Assembly: GCA_963681505.1 (NCBI GenBank)
Contig: OY811978.1
Coordinates: forward strand, 8,983,055-9,047,054
DNA length: 64,000 nt
Reading direction: 5' to 3'
Source: Eunapius fragilis
Lineage: Eukaryota > Porifera > Demospongiae > Spongillida > Spongillidae
Positions 12,166 to 22,753 of the stretch are shown piece after piece. The notes below the pieces were generated by a model, which saw only the letters and a program-made list of their open reading frames with translations, did no database searches and had not been told where the DNA came from. The position numbers were made by a program, and so were the translations under genes. Within the stretch, counting starts at the first letter, position 1. Each line of letters begins with the position of its first letter.

Positions 12166-13916
12166 TTGTGTGAGTGTGCATGTGTGTGTATAAGTGCACA
12201 TGGCAACAACACTAAATTCCCAGCTAAATTTTAGCCTGGAGTATCTTCTGGGAAAACCTCACTTTCATTCTACCCTGAGTCTAGATGTCTGCGAAAGCTT
12301 CGCCTCCATTTAACCCTCCATTTAACTCATTCCCTCACTTTTGGTCATACCCCATCTAACACACTGTCCCCAAAATATTGACACCTGGTATGGTTGCAGG
12401 TCACACATGTATGTATAAAGGATAGTAGGGGTGGGCTGCAATCACTCCAGCCAAATGCCAGCTGCGTTGCTTACCATGGCTGTACTTATAAATGCATTGC
12501 TACAGGTGTTATTGTTTATACATCAATGGCAGGTAGCACCCTTTTGGCTTCTACCCTGGCCTAACCACCTTACCTTGACCAGTACGTGTCAAGGTGTGGG
12601 CTAACCAAATGGTAACCTTGGTTCCAGTCACACTCAGGGTAGGGGGACAGCAAACCCACAGTCGCCTGACCCCTTTTGGGCAAACAATCAACTATGCCAT
12701 GCACACCACCAATTGGAAACTAAGCATGAGGAAACATTCTGACAGAATTAAATGACACCAATTGCTCTGATCTGAGGTTGTGTATGAATGTGAGTGTGTG
12801 CATGTGTGTGTGCGTGTGTGTGTGTGTGTGTGTGGATTTTATTTTGTATGGATATTATTCTGTAGAAACAAATATAATTGGTTCAAAAATTAAACAAGAA
12901 AGAGGTTTTAGTAGGCCAATGATCGAGAGTACTACATGTTGATAAATACATGTAGCTACAAGGGGGTGCATGTTTGATATATCTGTGCGTGTGCAGAAGT
13001 CAAAAAGGAAGGGTGCGTTTCAGATTAAGCTAGCCCTAGACACCGTGCACTTTCATGCTCTGCAGCGTTGTGCACGCATAAATGAAGCAGTTTCACCGAG
13101 CCAACACGCTCGATTTCTACGTGCATGCGCTAATTTAAAGAGTACGTACCGTGTTGCGCAGGCTGATGGCAGCTGAATTACGAATCTTTAGCTTCTGCTC
13201 GCTATGTTGAAGAAGCCAAGAAGGGGAACAGAACCGGACGTTTGCAAGAAGCGAAAACGCCGTACTTGTTGTATAGTGTATGGATGGGCGGAGACATAGT
13301 TATTTAACAGGAAGTAATTGCATATTCATGTCTCGTAATAGGTAAATGGCGCGAAACGACCGGGAAATATGCAATTACTTTGCACAGTTGTATCCCCGTA
13401 ACGGATAAAGAAAAAATTAACGAACAGAACAAATCAATAGGTACAGGATTCCTCTACGTACAAACCAAACTAGGAGTGAATCGAATTTTCCTGCCGAAAG
13501 ATATGGCGGGTTTGAACCCATAGGGGTATCGAACGTTGTAACACTGGCACGAAGCTAATGCAAGAGTCCATAATCTATTTTACCAGAAAGAAATGATGTA
13601 GCATTAAGTGTTGAAAATAGGAAGTCAATAGCGTTTACAGTTCCGAAGTTATAGCGATTCAAACGTGAGTCATTTTTATAACTTTAAAAAATATAGCGAA
13701 GGGTCATTTTCTCGTGAACTGACCCATATACAGTATAATGCACTCACGCATGATGATCATTCATCCTGCGCAGATCACAGGGCCTTGGCCGATGTAACGG
13801 CAATGGACAAGCTTTTCCGTCTAAAGCCCTTTTCTGGCCTGTTGCCCGACTTGGTAATCAGAAGTGCCCAGCAGCAGATACAACTCTGGGAGAATAGACC
13901 ATCCCGAAGGACTTAA
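1494..13916 (+). CDS. DEDDh 3'-5' exonuclease, TREX/PML-C-like, four exons
   Basis: Exons 1494-1674, 1740-1877, 1963-2184 and 13774-13916 join in frame (phases 1, 1, 1) to give 227 aa, close to small TREX-type enzymes. Exo I is FYDVETTG in exon 1 (Asp and Glu for two metal ions). Exon 2 carries LTGIT, typical of the region between Exo I and II. Exo II is AYNGFRFDYP in exon 3. Exo III is created across the last junction as NHRALADV, giving the general-base His and the last Asp. All four acidic residues and the His are present, so the enzyme should degrade DNA or RNA 3' ends. The last 47 codons, including Exo III, lie beyond an 11.6 kb intron (2185-13773). Start: first ATG in exon 1, 14 residues before the Exo I motif. 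AATAAA lies at 14028-14033. TREX2, PML-like or another DEDDh subfamily cannot be separated by eye. Confidence 0.8.
3740..4110 (+). repeat. Diverged internal module of the foldback arm (copy 1)
   Basis: A unit containing GTTGCCATG, a CA-repeat, CCATGGGCAGTCAGTCAT and a T-rich tail recurs in the same orientation at 7820-8170 (CCATGGGCAGTCAGTCAT at about 7958). The preceding GTGAGGTTTTCCC/AGGCT segment also recurs (3700-3740 and 7588-7620). The arms are therefore built from diverged tandem modules separated by CA/TG tracts. Confidence 0.55.
5754..5866 (+). repeat. (ACAT)n microsatellite in left arm
   Basis: About 28 uninterrupted tetranucleotide units. The inverted counterpart in the right arm is split in two (8618-8707 and 10141-10190) by the 1.43 kb insertion. 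Confidence 0.95.
6300..6445 (+). repeat. 15 bp minisatellite near the foldback loop, left copy
   Basis: Tandem units like AGGGAGCCACACTCA. The inverted right copy at 7388-7546 is present with a different number and order of GAGTGGCTCCCTT/GAGTGTAGCTCCCTT units, so the two arms have evolved independently here. Confidence 0.85.
7204..7312 (+). repeat. 42 bp tandem repeat in the foldback loop
   Basis: About two and a half copies of a 42 bp unit containing GGGCTGGCCAACCC and TGCCTGGACCACCA. It lies at the inner edge of the single-stranded loop (6528-7310) and has no inverted partner. Confidence 0.8.
8708..8779. repeat. Two tandem 35 bp hairpin units
   Basis: Two direct copies of a 35 bp unit, each holding a 9 bp stem with a 4-base loop (GGAACCTAC-GCGA-GTAGGTTCC) followed by ATATAGGAATC. 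They sit at the junction between the (TATG)n tract and the sequence inserted in the right foldback arm. Confidence 0.85.
8780..9853. other. Unique sequence inserted in right foldback arm
   Basis: About 1.07 kb with no counterpart in the left arm. Together with the hairpin pair and the following MITE it interrupts the tetranucleotide tract. I recognise no protein or RNA gene in it; a GAA/CTT-rich patch lies near 8985-9010. Confidence 0.6.
9854..10141. mobile_element. Near-perfect palindromic MITE, copy 1
   Basis: A 288 bp palindrome centred near 9997. The arms match base for base over roughly 130 bp each and only the centre differs. Termini read ACAAGTAATAAAAACATTC and complement. A second family member is at 39363-39659, sharing the ends and a TGGTGTAAAAAGCAAG block. 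It is non-autonomous, with no coding capacity. Confidence 0.85.
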
Positions 13917-14272
13917 TTTTTTGTTGTAACAAGTAAACATTTTCCGGCGTCGATATACATATAAGATTTCAAGGCAATGCGTAAATGTAAGGTGTAACTT
14001 ACAGCGGGCTAAATCATCAAGATATATAATAAATTTCTCAAGTATTAGATGTTAGCCTGGAATGATACTGAAGATCCATTATTAACCCTATATTATGAGT
14101 TCAGATAGATCCCAGCTATATTAGGACAAACCCAAATATATCTTCATTACTCCTACCTATAAATTTTGCAATGACAGCTAATTTTGTGATTAGAACCGCT
14201 GCCGGAATACTGTCTTACTGATATCAACCACTGTACAATATTATATATATACATGCAATGTATATAATATAT
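13917..14272. other. Exonuclease 3' flank
   Basis: Non-coding. AATAAA at 14028-14033 is a plausible polyadenylation signal about 110 bp after the stop codon. Nothing else recognised. Confidence 0.5.
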
Positions 14273-14463
14273 GGAACAGTGTCCAGCAAAATCACCCTTA
14301 TGGTACTTTATCAAATTTTCCAGGACAAGCAAAAGAAAAGTAACGCTCGCATTGAAATGTATATGGCTAATTAACAATTCAGTGCCTAATAACTTTATGA
14401 TGGATAGTCTAATATAGGATGCGTAAGGACCATTTGAAGGGTGGTTTTGCCAGACACTGTCCC
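14273..14463. mobile_element. Short MITE-like element with GGAACAGTGTCC ends
   Basis: Starts GGAACAGTGTCCAGCAAAAT and ends with an imperfect complement (TTTTGCCAGACACTGTCCC), flanked by TATATA. About 190 bp, non-coding. It is a deletion relative of the element immediately to the right. Confidence 0.65.
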
Positions 14464-14473
14464 ATATATATAT

Positions 14474-14952
14474 GGAACAGTGTCCAGCAAAATCATCCTT
14501 ATGATACTTCCAGGATAAGCAAAAGAAAAGTAACGCTGGCATTGAAATGTATGGCTAATTATAAATTCTGCCTAAAAGGTTTATGATGGATAGTCTAATT
14601 TAGGATGCGTATAAGAACCATTTGATAGAAGCTCTTTGGGATTCACGGAAAATTTGAAAAGGATTTTAAATACTCAGTGCCCAAATGCATGCACAGCAAC
14701 TCTGGCAACATATTCGATGTACGTTTGGGACAAAAATCACCCTTCAGGATAGTTTTTCAATTTTTTGATTTTCCGTGAACTCCAACGAGTTTCTATCAAA
14801 TGGTCCTTACGCGTCCTAAATTGGACTATCCATGACAACGTTATTAGGCACAATTAGCCATACATTTCAATGAGAGCGTTACTTTTCTTTTGCTTGTCCT
14901 GGAAACTGATTTGAAAAAGTATCACAAGGGTGATTTTGCTGGACACAGTTCC
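14474..14952. mobile_element. MITE-like element with GGAACAGTGTCC ends, long form
   Basis: About 480 bp with long imperfect inverted arms. The left arm (GGAACAGTGTCCAGCAAAAT, then GCTTTTGTTTTC-like and ATTTCAATG blocks) is mirrored on the right, ending GGACACAGTTCC. The centre near 14640-14780 contains a second inverted pair (TTTGATAGAAGCTC / GAGTTTCTATCAAA). Flanks are TA-rich. Confidence 0.7.
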
Positions 14953-15365
14953 ATTTACTCGTTTGTAGTATATATGTCCTAATTCAGGCACATAGTGCCT
15001 CTCGGTGATGGTTACATCCATGTACTCTATGCTTGCTGTAATGTGCATGTTTGTGGATGAAACTGGAGCTGGGCAAACATATTCATGATACCAATAAAGC
15101 CTGGATGATTAATAACCCAATACTGTTCGCAATCAGCCCGCACAACACACTTGCAAGTCGCATATTTTGTGTCATGAGTTTCTCATTTAACAAAAATGCG
15201 TGATTTACACTGCAATCTGCACTTGCATGCGGACGTGGGTAACGTGTGCAATGAGAAACCGTGGTACGTGGGCAGTGGCGTTACTCAGCTTTTGCAGCCG
15301 CCGACAGTTTATACTGCTCACGTGCCCCTCTTCAAAACAAGGTGTTGAGATTGCAATTCGCATCG

Positions 15366-17824
15366 ATGTGGTCTCGCCTCAAAGGGAAGATTCCCTCAAC
15401 TCTGCTGGAGCCGTCCAAAGGCTCCAAAACAATCAGCCTTGCTGTTGGGTACTTCATTGTTCTCAACTATGTGGTCGGCAACGGGTTTTTCGGGATCGCT
15501 TTCATCTTCTATCATGCCGGAATGTTTGGCAGCATCGCCATCTTGCTGTTCATCATGTTCATGGAGTGGAACAGCGCGAGGTGGTTGTTTGAAGTCATGT
15601 CTCGTGCCCAGGTGGGTCTAGTAGTCAATAATGGATTGGGCAGCCGGGGCAGCTAACTCAATTAACCCTTCGTTACACCAACACCATTGTATGCACATCG
15701 TCTTGCGCACATGCATGCACGCTCATATATATAACGACCACAGATAATAGAGTAATGCAATGACTAACCTATACAGCCATGTATATACTTCTTACTCCCG
15801 GGCAAATCCCGGCTTATTCATCACGCATGCAGGCACTGGAATCGTTCAAACAAGCGCAGTTAGCTGAAACCCAGTCCGAGAAGGCTGACCAGCTCCCGGC
15901 GCTGAGCGACCGCTCTCAAGTGTCACTCGACGATCACCCCAAGTACGAAATCCTGACGACCCGCAAGTTCGAGCTGACCGAGCTGTGCAACATCTTTGTG
16001 GGGCGCTGGTTCAAAGTGTTCTACCTCCTTGTCGTCATCATAGCCTCCTTCATAGTCCTCTGGACCTACAGTACCGTAGCTGGTTCCGCCTGGGCGACGA
16101 ACCTTCCGCTGAACTTCGGATCCCTGCGCATGTGCACGGAGGATGAGTTTCAGGATAACATCTATCCGCAGGGAAGCGGCTGCCTTAACGCGTACAGGTT
16201 CTGCGTATTCCTATTCGCCGTCATCGTTCTCCCGCTGTCGCTCCTTGATCTCAAGAACGTCGGCGCCATCCAGACTATATTCGGGTTGTTCCGGTTTGCA
16301 ATCATCGGAGCCATGGTTCTGTATGCGTTGGTTAACATCGTTATGAATGGATTTCTAGGAGGTGCGATCGCTGAACCAGCCAATGGGACTGCAGCTATGG
16401 CTACCGGCAATGCCACAGGAAGCGCTCTCGATTTCGTGCTCGGGTTCAGCTTCACGGGATGGCTCTCCGCTATTGCCTTGTTTACCTCCGCACTCAACCT
16501 ACATCCGGGGCTAGCCACTCTCACCCAACCGATAAAGGAAAAGAAACCCCTCGGTTGGTTCGTGTTGTCCGTCTACAGTACCGTGGTAGTGTTTTATATC
16601 TTAATGGGAATACTGCTGACGTTGTGGTTCGGAATTGACGTTAATTCTACCATTACCTTGAACTGGGTAAGAACCTGTGCATGTGGCTGCGGAGGTTATG
16701 CACGATATGTGCTTGTTTGGTGTGCGCGCGCATGCATTTAATAAAAAATTATACGAGTGAGCACTTATACTGATAATTGTATGCATGCATTATTCTATCC
16801 GGCATGCGCACACAAATATAAAATTAATATAACGTGTCATGATATTATGTTAAATATATATAGCTGATATGGTGTACGTGCATGGTGCTGATGCAATCAT
16901 ACATTCTTTTTTTTTTTTTTTTTTTTTTGCACACGGCTGACAACGCCATGCATAAGCCGTCTTGCACAAGTGTCAACACTGTCGGCATGCATGCTAGCTC
17001 CTTTCATGGAGTAAGAACGTATGCGCATTATTTATACATGCAGATGATATGGGGCACTTGATACAACATCCTTGAATGTCCCGAGTCCATTCAATCTATA
17101 ACCTAGGCGCGTGAATGTATTAACTGGCTGCATGATGGCGTGTACGTGTGCATAACGCGGTGCACATATACGTGCGGGTATACCTGCATCCATGCCTATA
17201 CTGATACGCTACATGTTACAGGTGCCTTCAACAAAGCCAGATCATTCGGCCGCCATCCGTGCTCTATCGTATTTCATCATTTTGGTTCCGTCCATCATTT
17301 CCGCATACCCGCTGGTGGTGTATTTTACTTCCAACAACATCTTTCTGGTACTCATGGGCAAGGACACTTCGCAGAAAAGTTCCACACGTGAATGGGTCAT
17401 TCTTCTGCTTATAAAAGCTATATATGGCGTTCTACCTCTCATCATGTCCTTGTTCGTCTCAAACCTCGTCTTCATCCTAAAGTATGCCGGACTCGTGGCC
17501 TTCCTGACTACTTGCTTTTTTCCCGCGGTCCTCCAGCTGACGTCATATCGAAAGTGCGCCAAAGTATTCGGACACAAGCACAGTGAAGCCTCTAAGGATT
17601 CACCACCGAGCAACGAGTTAGAGATGGACACCGTTAAGACTGAAGAGGGAGCACCTCTGATGGAAAGCGAAAAGAAGGAGCAGCCTAGCCCAGAAGAGAA
17701 GGCGGTGTACGAGACCCCGTACTCCCTGCCAGTATTGAGCCATCCTCTCACCGTTGTGGTGCAGCTCACAGTGGGAGTAGTGTTCTTTGTGGCCGCCAGC
17801 GCCAGCATCGCCTACAGGAAGTAG
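15366..17824 (+). CDS. TMEM104-like amino-acid-transporter-fold membrane protein
   Basis: Exons 15366-15611, 15833-16666 and 17222-17824, all phase 0, give 560 aa. Exon 1 starts MWSRLKGK and holds the first two hydrophobic segments (GYFIVLNYVVGNGFFG onward), the Gly-rich first helix typical of the AAAP transporter fold. Exon 2 contains FELTELCN, the FYLLVVII segment, a Cys-containing loop with N-glycosylation sequons (NGT, NAT), and HPGLATLTQPIKEK followed by YSTVVVFYILMG and a TLNW end, which lines up by eye with vertebrate TMEM104. Exon 3 adds further helices, an acidic loop (about residues 480-525) and a last helix ending SIAYRK. About 10-11 membrane helices expected; likely an organelle or plasma-membrane transporter whose substrate cannot be told. 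ATTAAA at 17931 may be the polyadenylation signal. Other SLC36/38-type members are the main alternative. Confidence 0.75.
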
Positions 17825-18639
17825 GAGACTGCGCATGCGTGCATGCATGATCTGTATAACTGCATGTTATAATTATTAGTGTGCATGTGTGTGGATGTTC
17901 GAATTCTTTTTTTTTGTCTTTTCTTTAGTTATTAAAGAAGACAACCAGTTTTGATGTGCAATGATTTTGCCATATGGTCAGTGCATCGTATTTCTTATAC
18001 AACTATGAAATGATTTGTTATGTAGTATCATGCATATTCTGTCAGTGCATGTACAGCACGTTAGAACTTTGTATACCCTGTAGTTCATCGGACATAAAAT
18101 CAGTATATAATCACTTATACCGGCTATCGTGCTGCAAAATGCGAATTAATCCCAAAGTGATGCGCAATTTTTAACATTTAATTGCATTTTAACCACCCTC
18201 CATGCCGTTTTGTACCGGTACATGCATGTCTATGTTATCTTATATAGCCTGTTACCCAGCTGGATCTTCTCTTCCGAGATCTATGGCCGTTAGACTTGTC
18301 CTCGTACCCAACCCCAATGTCGCATCTGCGAATGATATTCGCTTTCTATCGTGATATATATATACAATAGCTTGTAGCTGTGATGTATATAATCCGGGCA
18401 CGAGATTAAAGTGTGCCCTCCCACCCCAGTCTCATACTAAATTATGCAAAGCTTGCTACCTGTGTAACGTAGTAACATTTGTCTGACACTAGCATGTGCT
18501 ATATAGTAATACGCTAATGTTTTTTCAACATAGAGTGCCAGTATACAAATATGCATGCCATAAATGGGTCTAGAGCAGTATAGGAAACCATCTTGGCCGT
18601 GGCTCTGACAAAGCAGCGTCACCGAGAGAAGGCGGTTCA
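17825..18639. other. Intergenic, non-coding
   Basis: AT-rich; contains ATTAAA at 17931-17936 downstream of the transporter gene. No further gene or element recognised. Confidence 0.4.
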
Positions 18640-19566
18640 ATGAATAATTCGTCGTCAGCTCCAGTCACCGGCATTGTCATTTTCTACGCGACCAACACCG
18701 TGTCTGTACTCGTATGTCTGCTAGCTATTCTCCTGGTCTTCGCGCTTCGACTCTACAAGAAGGTAGTCTACCGATTGGCTCTCTACCAGGTATTGTCGTC
18801 GCTGGCTCTGGCATCCTTTGAGATGCTACAGTTCGTGTTTGACAACTACAGCGCAAATCCACTTGTGTATGACAGAGCGTGTGTCGCTTTAGGGTGGTTT
18901 ACGTATTACACGCAATGGACAAAATTACTCTTTACAGGATGGGTAACCCTTCACGTTTTTTGCTTCGGAGTCTTCCGTAAGGACTTGAAGAGGCTGGAGG
19001 TGTTGTACGTTGTGACCTCCCTCCTCGTGCCCATGGTGATCGCTTCCGTTCCAGTGATCACTCACTCCTACAACCTTTTGCAAACGACCACAAATCGCCG
19101 TGTCTGCTACGTTTTTGATGCATTGGCATCGGAGAGTAACGATGCCCTCATTGAGCGGTTTGCGCTCTGGGACTGTCCCGCAATGCTTATCCTCCTCGCT
19201 GCGTCGGTGGCCATGATTATCATGGTTATACGACTGGCACACATATGGTTGAGATCGAAGGCTGACCAGTACCGTAAAGCCATCAAACAGCTCTTGCCAC
19301 TGGCTATCTTCCCTGTGCTGTTCTTCGTCTTCGTGATACCTGGGCTCGCATTTGACATCCGCTTCGCCACGCCCGCGATTCCCAAGATCGACATGACACT
19401 GTCAATGGTCACGGTCCTATCTACGTCTCTATGGAGCCTGGCTTCAGGACTTACCCTGGTATTGCACATCTCGGTGGCTAGACGCTGCGCAAAGAAAAGG
19501 GCAAACACAGAGGATGCCGCTGCCAAACACACCAGTCGGTATGACTCAGTAGTGTCTTCAATGTAA
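18640..19566 (+). CDS. Single-exon seven-transmembrane receptor-like protein
   Basis: 308 aa from an intronless frame. A short N-terminus with an NSS sequon is followed by seven hydrophobic segments at roughly residues 12-36, 45-68, 85-112, 121-143, 178-200, 217-240 and 253-280, and a basic, Ser/Thr-containing tail. Segment 2 has LALYQVLSSLALASFEML and segment 3 WTKLLFTGWVTLHVFCFG; basic residues follow segment 5 (RSKADQYRKAIKQ), as expected for a G-protein-contacting third loop. There is no DRY or NPxxY, so it is not a classical rhodopsin-type receptor; cAMP-receptor-like or lineage-specific GPCR families are possible. Ligand unknown. Topology is from hydrophobicity by eye. Confidence 0.65.
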   Translation: MNNSSSAPVTGIVIFYATNTVSVLVCLLAILLVFALRLYKKVVYRLALYQVLSSLALASFEMLQFVFDNYSANPLVYDRACVALGWFTYYTQWTKLLFTGWVTLHVFCFGVFRKDLKRLEVLYVVTSLLVPMVIASVPVITHSYNLLQTTTNRRVCYVFDALASESNDALIERFALWDCPAMLILLAASVAMIIMVIRLAHIWLRSKADQYRKAIKQLLPLAIFPVLFFVFVIPGLAFDIRFATPAIPKIDMTLSMVTVLSTSLWSLASGLTLVLHISVARRCAKKRANTEDAAAKHTSRYDSVVSSM

Positions 19567-20198
19567 CTATATTCCGCGCGTGGTTTGCTCGTATGTTAAC
19601 ATGATATATATACATGCAGGTCATCTTATCCCGTATGAAAGTCCGACATGTACGCAGTATGCAGCCTTCCCTCCCCCACCCACCCACGCATGCATGGTCA
19701 ATTATGTGCGTTTATACCAAGTTACTAGGTTATAGTTTTTATAACTACAGTCTCCTCGCTGGCAGCGTTAGCGTGCATTGATAGTAGTAAACCATTGTTA
19801 AACATTTACACAGGGGGATAAAGCGCGTAGAATTATATAGGAATCAATTAATGTGTGATATTACAGAGAATCACATAAAAATCGCACACATCCAATTTTC
19901 TGTGTAAGATCACGCGGCGATCTGACAGAAGTTTCCCTGTGTCATACAGTACAGGAGGCCGGATCTATTTAACAACCTATATACCATAATTTGATCTAGA
20001 AGGATGAATGAACAACGAACATTTCTGTGCCATATCTCGGCTGCAAATGCCATCCCGTCAAAAGAAGCTTAAGGATGTCTTAAAGTTTTCGAAGTGCCAA
20101 AGTCACTGAACATCTGGATTATACTGAATTATATACAAGTATTATAACTATATACAAGTATCATAATTATATACAAGTATCATAATTATAGCACACGT
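19567..20198. other. Intergenic with a 20 bp triple repeat
   Basis: Non-coding. At about 20133-20190 a unit close to TATACAAGTATCATAATTA occurs three times in tandem. Nothing else recognised. Confidence 0.5.
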
Positions 20199-22520
20199 TT
20201 ATGATTTGTAAATTTTTACACACTGGGTAATGTCACCTCTGCATATAGGACAGTGTTCAACTAGCTTTGCACAGGATTCACAAGCACAAAAGTGGCCACA
20301 AGGAAGAAATGCCGTGGCTGAAGGTACATCCAAACAAATTCTACATTCATTATCAATCTGAAAATTAATGTAATTATATAGTAATAACTGCTTGCTATTG
20401 CTACCAGTAGCACAAAATGCAACAAACCTCTTCAGTCCGTGCACCATTTTGTGGTAACTGTGAGATGGTAGTTGAGTTCAGCATGGGCACCGTGGATGAA
20501 CAACTTATGTCATTGCTCCTGCACTCCTGATTTAGAAATGCAAAAAGGCCAGATATCATAGTACATATACTAACTTCAGCTGAACATTTGGTCTCACAAA
20601 CAGACCACCAAGCAGTTTCCAACCCCCTCCCCTCTGCTCCCTCTCTGGGCCTTTTCATAGTCCCATGCTGAAATACACATCTGTGCATACAGCCTAAATT
20701 GCATCCCACACACATGTACAACGATGCACATACAATGTATGTGTACACACACATGCACACGCATACACACATAATACAGTTACCTTGGCCCCTTCATTGT
20801 AGAATAGATTCACAATGTCCAAATGACCCCTGCTCTGTGCCAATTGCTGTGCAGTATTTCCATCCTGTGCAGGGGGGGGGGGGGGGGGGGGGTCACACAA
20901 AATTTCATGATGTTATGCTACTCGGCCATGACCAGCAATAACAGACAACTAAGCCATCCACTTTATATATCAATCGCAGTCAAATATAAAGGCAAAGGAT
21001 ACATGCTAACAAAAGGATGCGCTACATGTGAACAGTTTTGTATTATCACGTCATACAAACTCTATCAAAATATGTTTTAATAGTTCACAATTTGACTGTA
21101 GATTCTACGTAAAGATGTAGACATGTTACGGTTAATTGGTAAGCAAAATATAAGACAGACAACCTGTGGGATGGTTACAATATTAAACCTGAGTGAAATG
21201 TGTGTGGATCTTTACATTAAGGAGACAATTGATCATTTTTAATGTATTTGTCAAAACGAGCATCATGCTAGAGAGAGAGAGAGAAATTACATCCAGTCAT
21301 TTTGTTGACCACGATTGATGAATAAATGGATCATGTCTGTTATTGCTGGCCAGGTTTGCTGTAACTTGGCTGGAAAATTCAGCCATAGCATGACAGTAAA
21401 TACATTCATTGTATGAGTTCTCTAGAAAGCCTGGCTTACAGTGGCAACTTCCCTCCAATCATTGCCACTCTTGTTGCTAAACAGTGGATTCTGAATCATA
21501 TACTTAAAAATAACCTTAGGTGAAACCGCATCTATGATGACTACTGTGATGTCTGACCATCATGACTGCATTGCAACACATATCCTCACAAAGCGAGGAC
21601 TCTTGAGATATATGCATGCGCAAAGCATGTACATGCGAATTGCTTACCCTGTCCGGAATAGTTGCATCAGCTCCATTCTGCAGCAGGAGTTTTGCAATAT
21701 CCATGTGACCATCTCTACAGGATATGTGTAATGGCGTATTTTCAGCCTGCAACATAACGATAATTCATCATTTTGAACGGTGACCGGACATTGCCCATTG
21801 TATTATAATGTGTCTGAGAAGATTTCAATGTACGTGTACGTAATAACTATCACGTCATTTTGCTATCACATTATAGGCATCAGAAAAATGATAAATGACA
21901 GACCTTGTTTTTTAGATCGAGGTTAGCTTTACATTCAACGAGGACCCTAACAGTGGCCACATGCCTATGTAGAGTTGCCAAATGAAGAGGTGTTTGGTTG
22001 AACTGAAATTGAAGTCACATAATAGCGATTATAATTGAACTCACATGAAAGATCTGATTGCACCATTATAGTCAAATTTAGAGGGAGGGAGTGCAACGAA
22101 GGGACAGATGTGGGTGGGAGAGGGAGGCCATTACCCCCTAGCCCCATCCCCTCCAGAGCCACTAACCATGTACATTTCTGACAACGAATCTTAACCATAA
22201 ATAAGTAACTCTACTCATAGGACATTATGACCTTATATTGCTTCACGCTTTCAAACTATCCATGCATACGTCCCTGCTGGTAGCAAGCACTGTTGGTGGT
22301 GGCATTTTACTTTGGCACTATGAAACATCACAAGGTTAAACCAGACGTATGCTAGGTAAACATAAACCTGCTGTGCAAATGCATCACAATACTTAAACTT
22401 CCTAGCCACATGCGTACATACCCCATTTATAGCATTCATGTTTGCACCATTTTCCAAGAGCTCTTTAACTATTTCAGCATGGCCATTTTTGGATGCAAAG
22501 TGGAGGGCCGACATGTTAAA
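20199..22520 (-). CDS. Ankyrin-repeat RING-finger protein (probable E3 ligase), 5' end not found
   Basis: Minus-strand exons in order: 22422-22520, 21904-22002, 21648-21746, 20784-20864, 20428-20526, 20199-20357. The first three are exactly 99 nt, phase 0, each one 33-residue ankyrin repeat (SALHFASKNGHAEIVKELL; TPLHLATLHRHVATVRVL; TPLHISCRDGHMDIAKLLL). The fourth (81 nt) is a shortened repeat, the fifth a 33-residue Ser/Thr-rich linker. The last exon has a C3HC4 RING, CRICLD...LPCGHFCACESC...CPICRG, ending 12 residues before the stop. One-repeat-per-exon structure is typical of ankyrin genes. The RING implies ubiquitin transfer with the ankyrins choosing the substrate. An upstream start exon must exist or the gene is decayed at its 5' end; a candidate at 22641-22720 is not convincing. 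Confidence 0.75.
20872..20892 (-). repeat. Homopolymer serving as polypyrimidine tract
   Basis: Twenty-one G on the plus strand, read as C21 in the ankyrin-RING transcript, sit immediately upstream of the TGCACAG acceptor at 20865-20871. Confidence 0.8.
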
Positions 22521-22753
22521 CTGCATCATGGAAAAAAATTAGATGTACCAATACATAATCACTTATCCTGTACCCCAAGGGATTTATATTGAATAACAAA
22601 TAGAAACAATATTAACAATGCACACAAAAACGTCACTAACAAATTGCAGCATCTTAAGTTCTATACATATTCCTGTACACACAGCGGCGAGTGTAAGTGA
22701 TATCCCCATTACGATGTGCTGAAATGAAAAAAGTGACATCACCATGAAACGTA

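Larger units (their letters stand above)
2231..13731. mobile_element. Giant foldback (inverted-repeat) element filling intron 3
   Basis: Left arm 2231-6527 reappears inverted as 7311-8707 plus 10141-13731. Paired coordinates sum to 15962 in the outer part, 15950 further in, and about 14486 then 13838 near the loop, so the arms are collinear with a few indels. The largest offset is explained by a 1.43 kb insertion (8708-10140) in the right arm, and right-arm segment 7560-8290 is about 650 bp longer than its partner. The outer 3.6 kb is almost identical, with rare substitutions and an indel of about 12 bp near 5218/10735. Outer ends read TATATGGGTCAGTTCACGAG and its complement, in TA-rich sequence. 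No transposase-like frame occurs in arms or loop; the frames there are microsatellite translations. It resembles foldback transposons with modular, repeat-rich arms. Alternatives are an inverted segmental duplication or, less likely given arm differences, an assembly artefact. Confidence 0.8.

Noticed and set aside
2231..13731. Whole inverted repeat as an assembly hairpin artefact
   Set aside because: Arms differ by substitutions, indels, minisatellite copy number and a 1.43 kb insertion, and distinct exons flank both sides; kept as real but worth confirming with long reads.
13665..13772. Upstream extension of exonuclease exon 4
   Set aside because: This part of the frame lies in the foldback end and before the CAG acceptor at 13771-13773.
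22641..22720. Possible first exon of the ankyrin-RING gene (MGISLTLAAVCTGICIELK)
   Set aside because: It joins in phase but is hydrophobic, unlike an ankyrin protein N-terminus, and the donor GTTAGT is weak; not supported enough to include.
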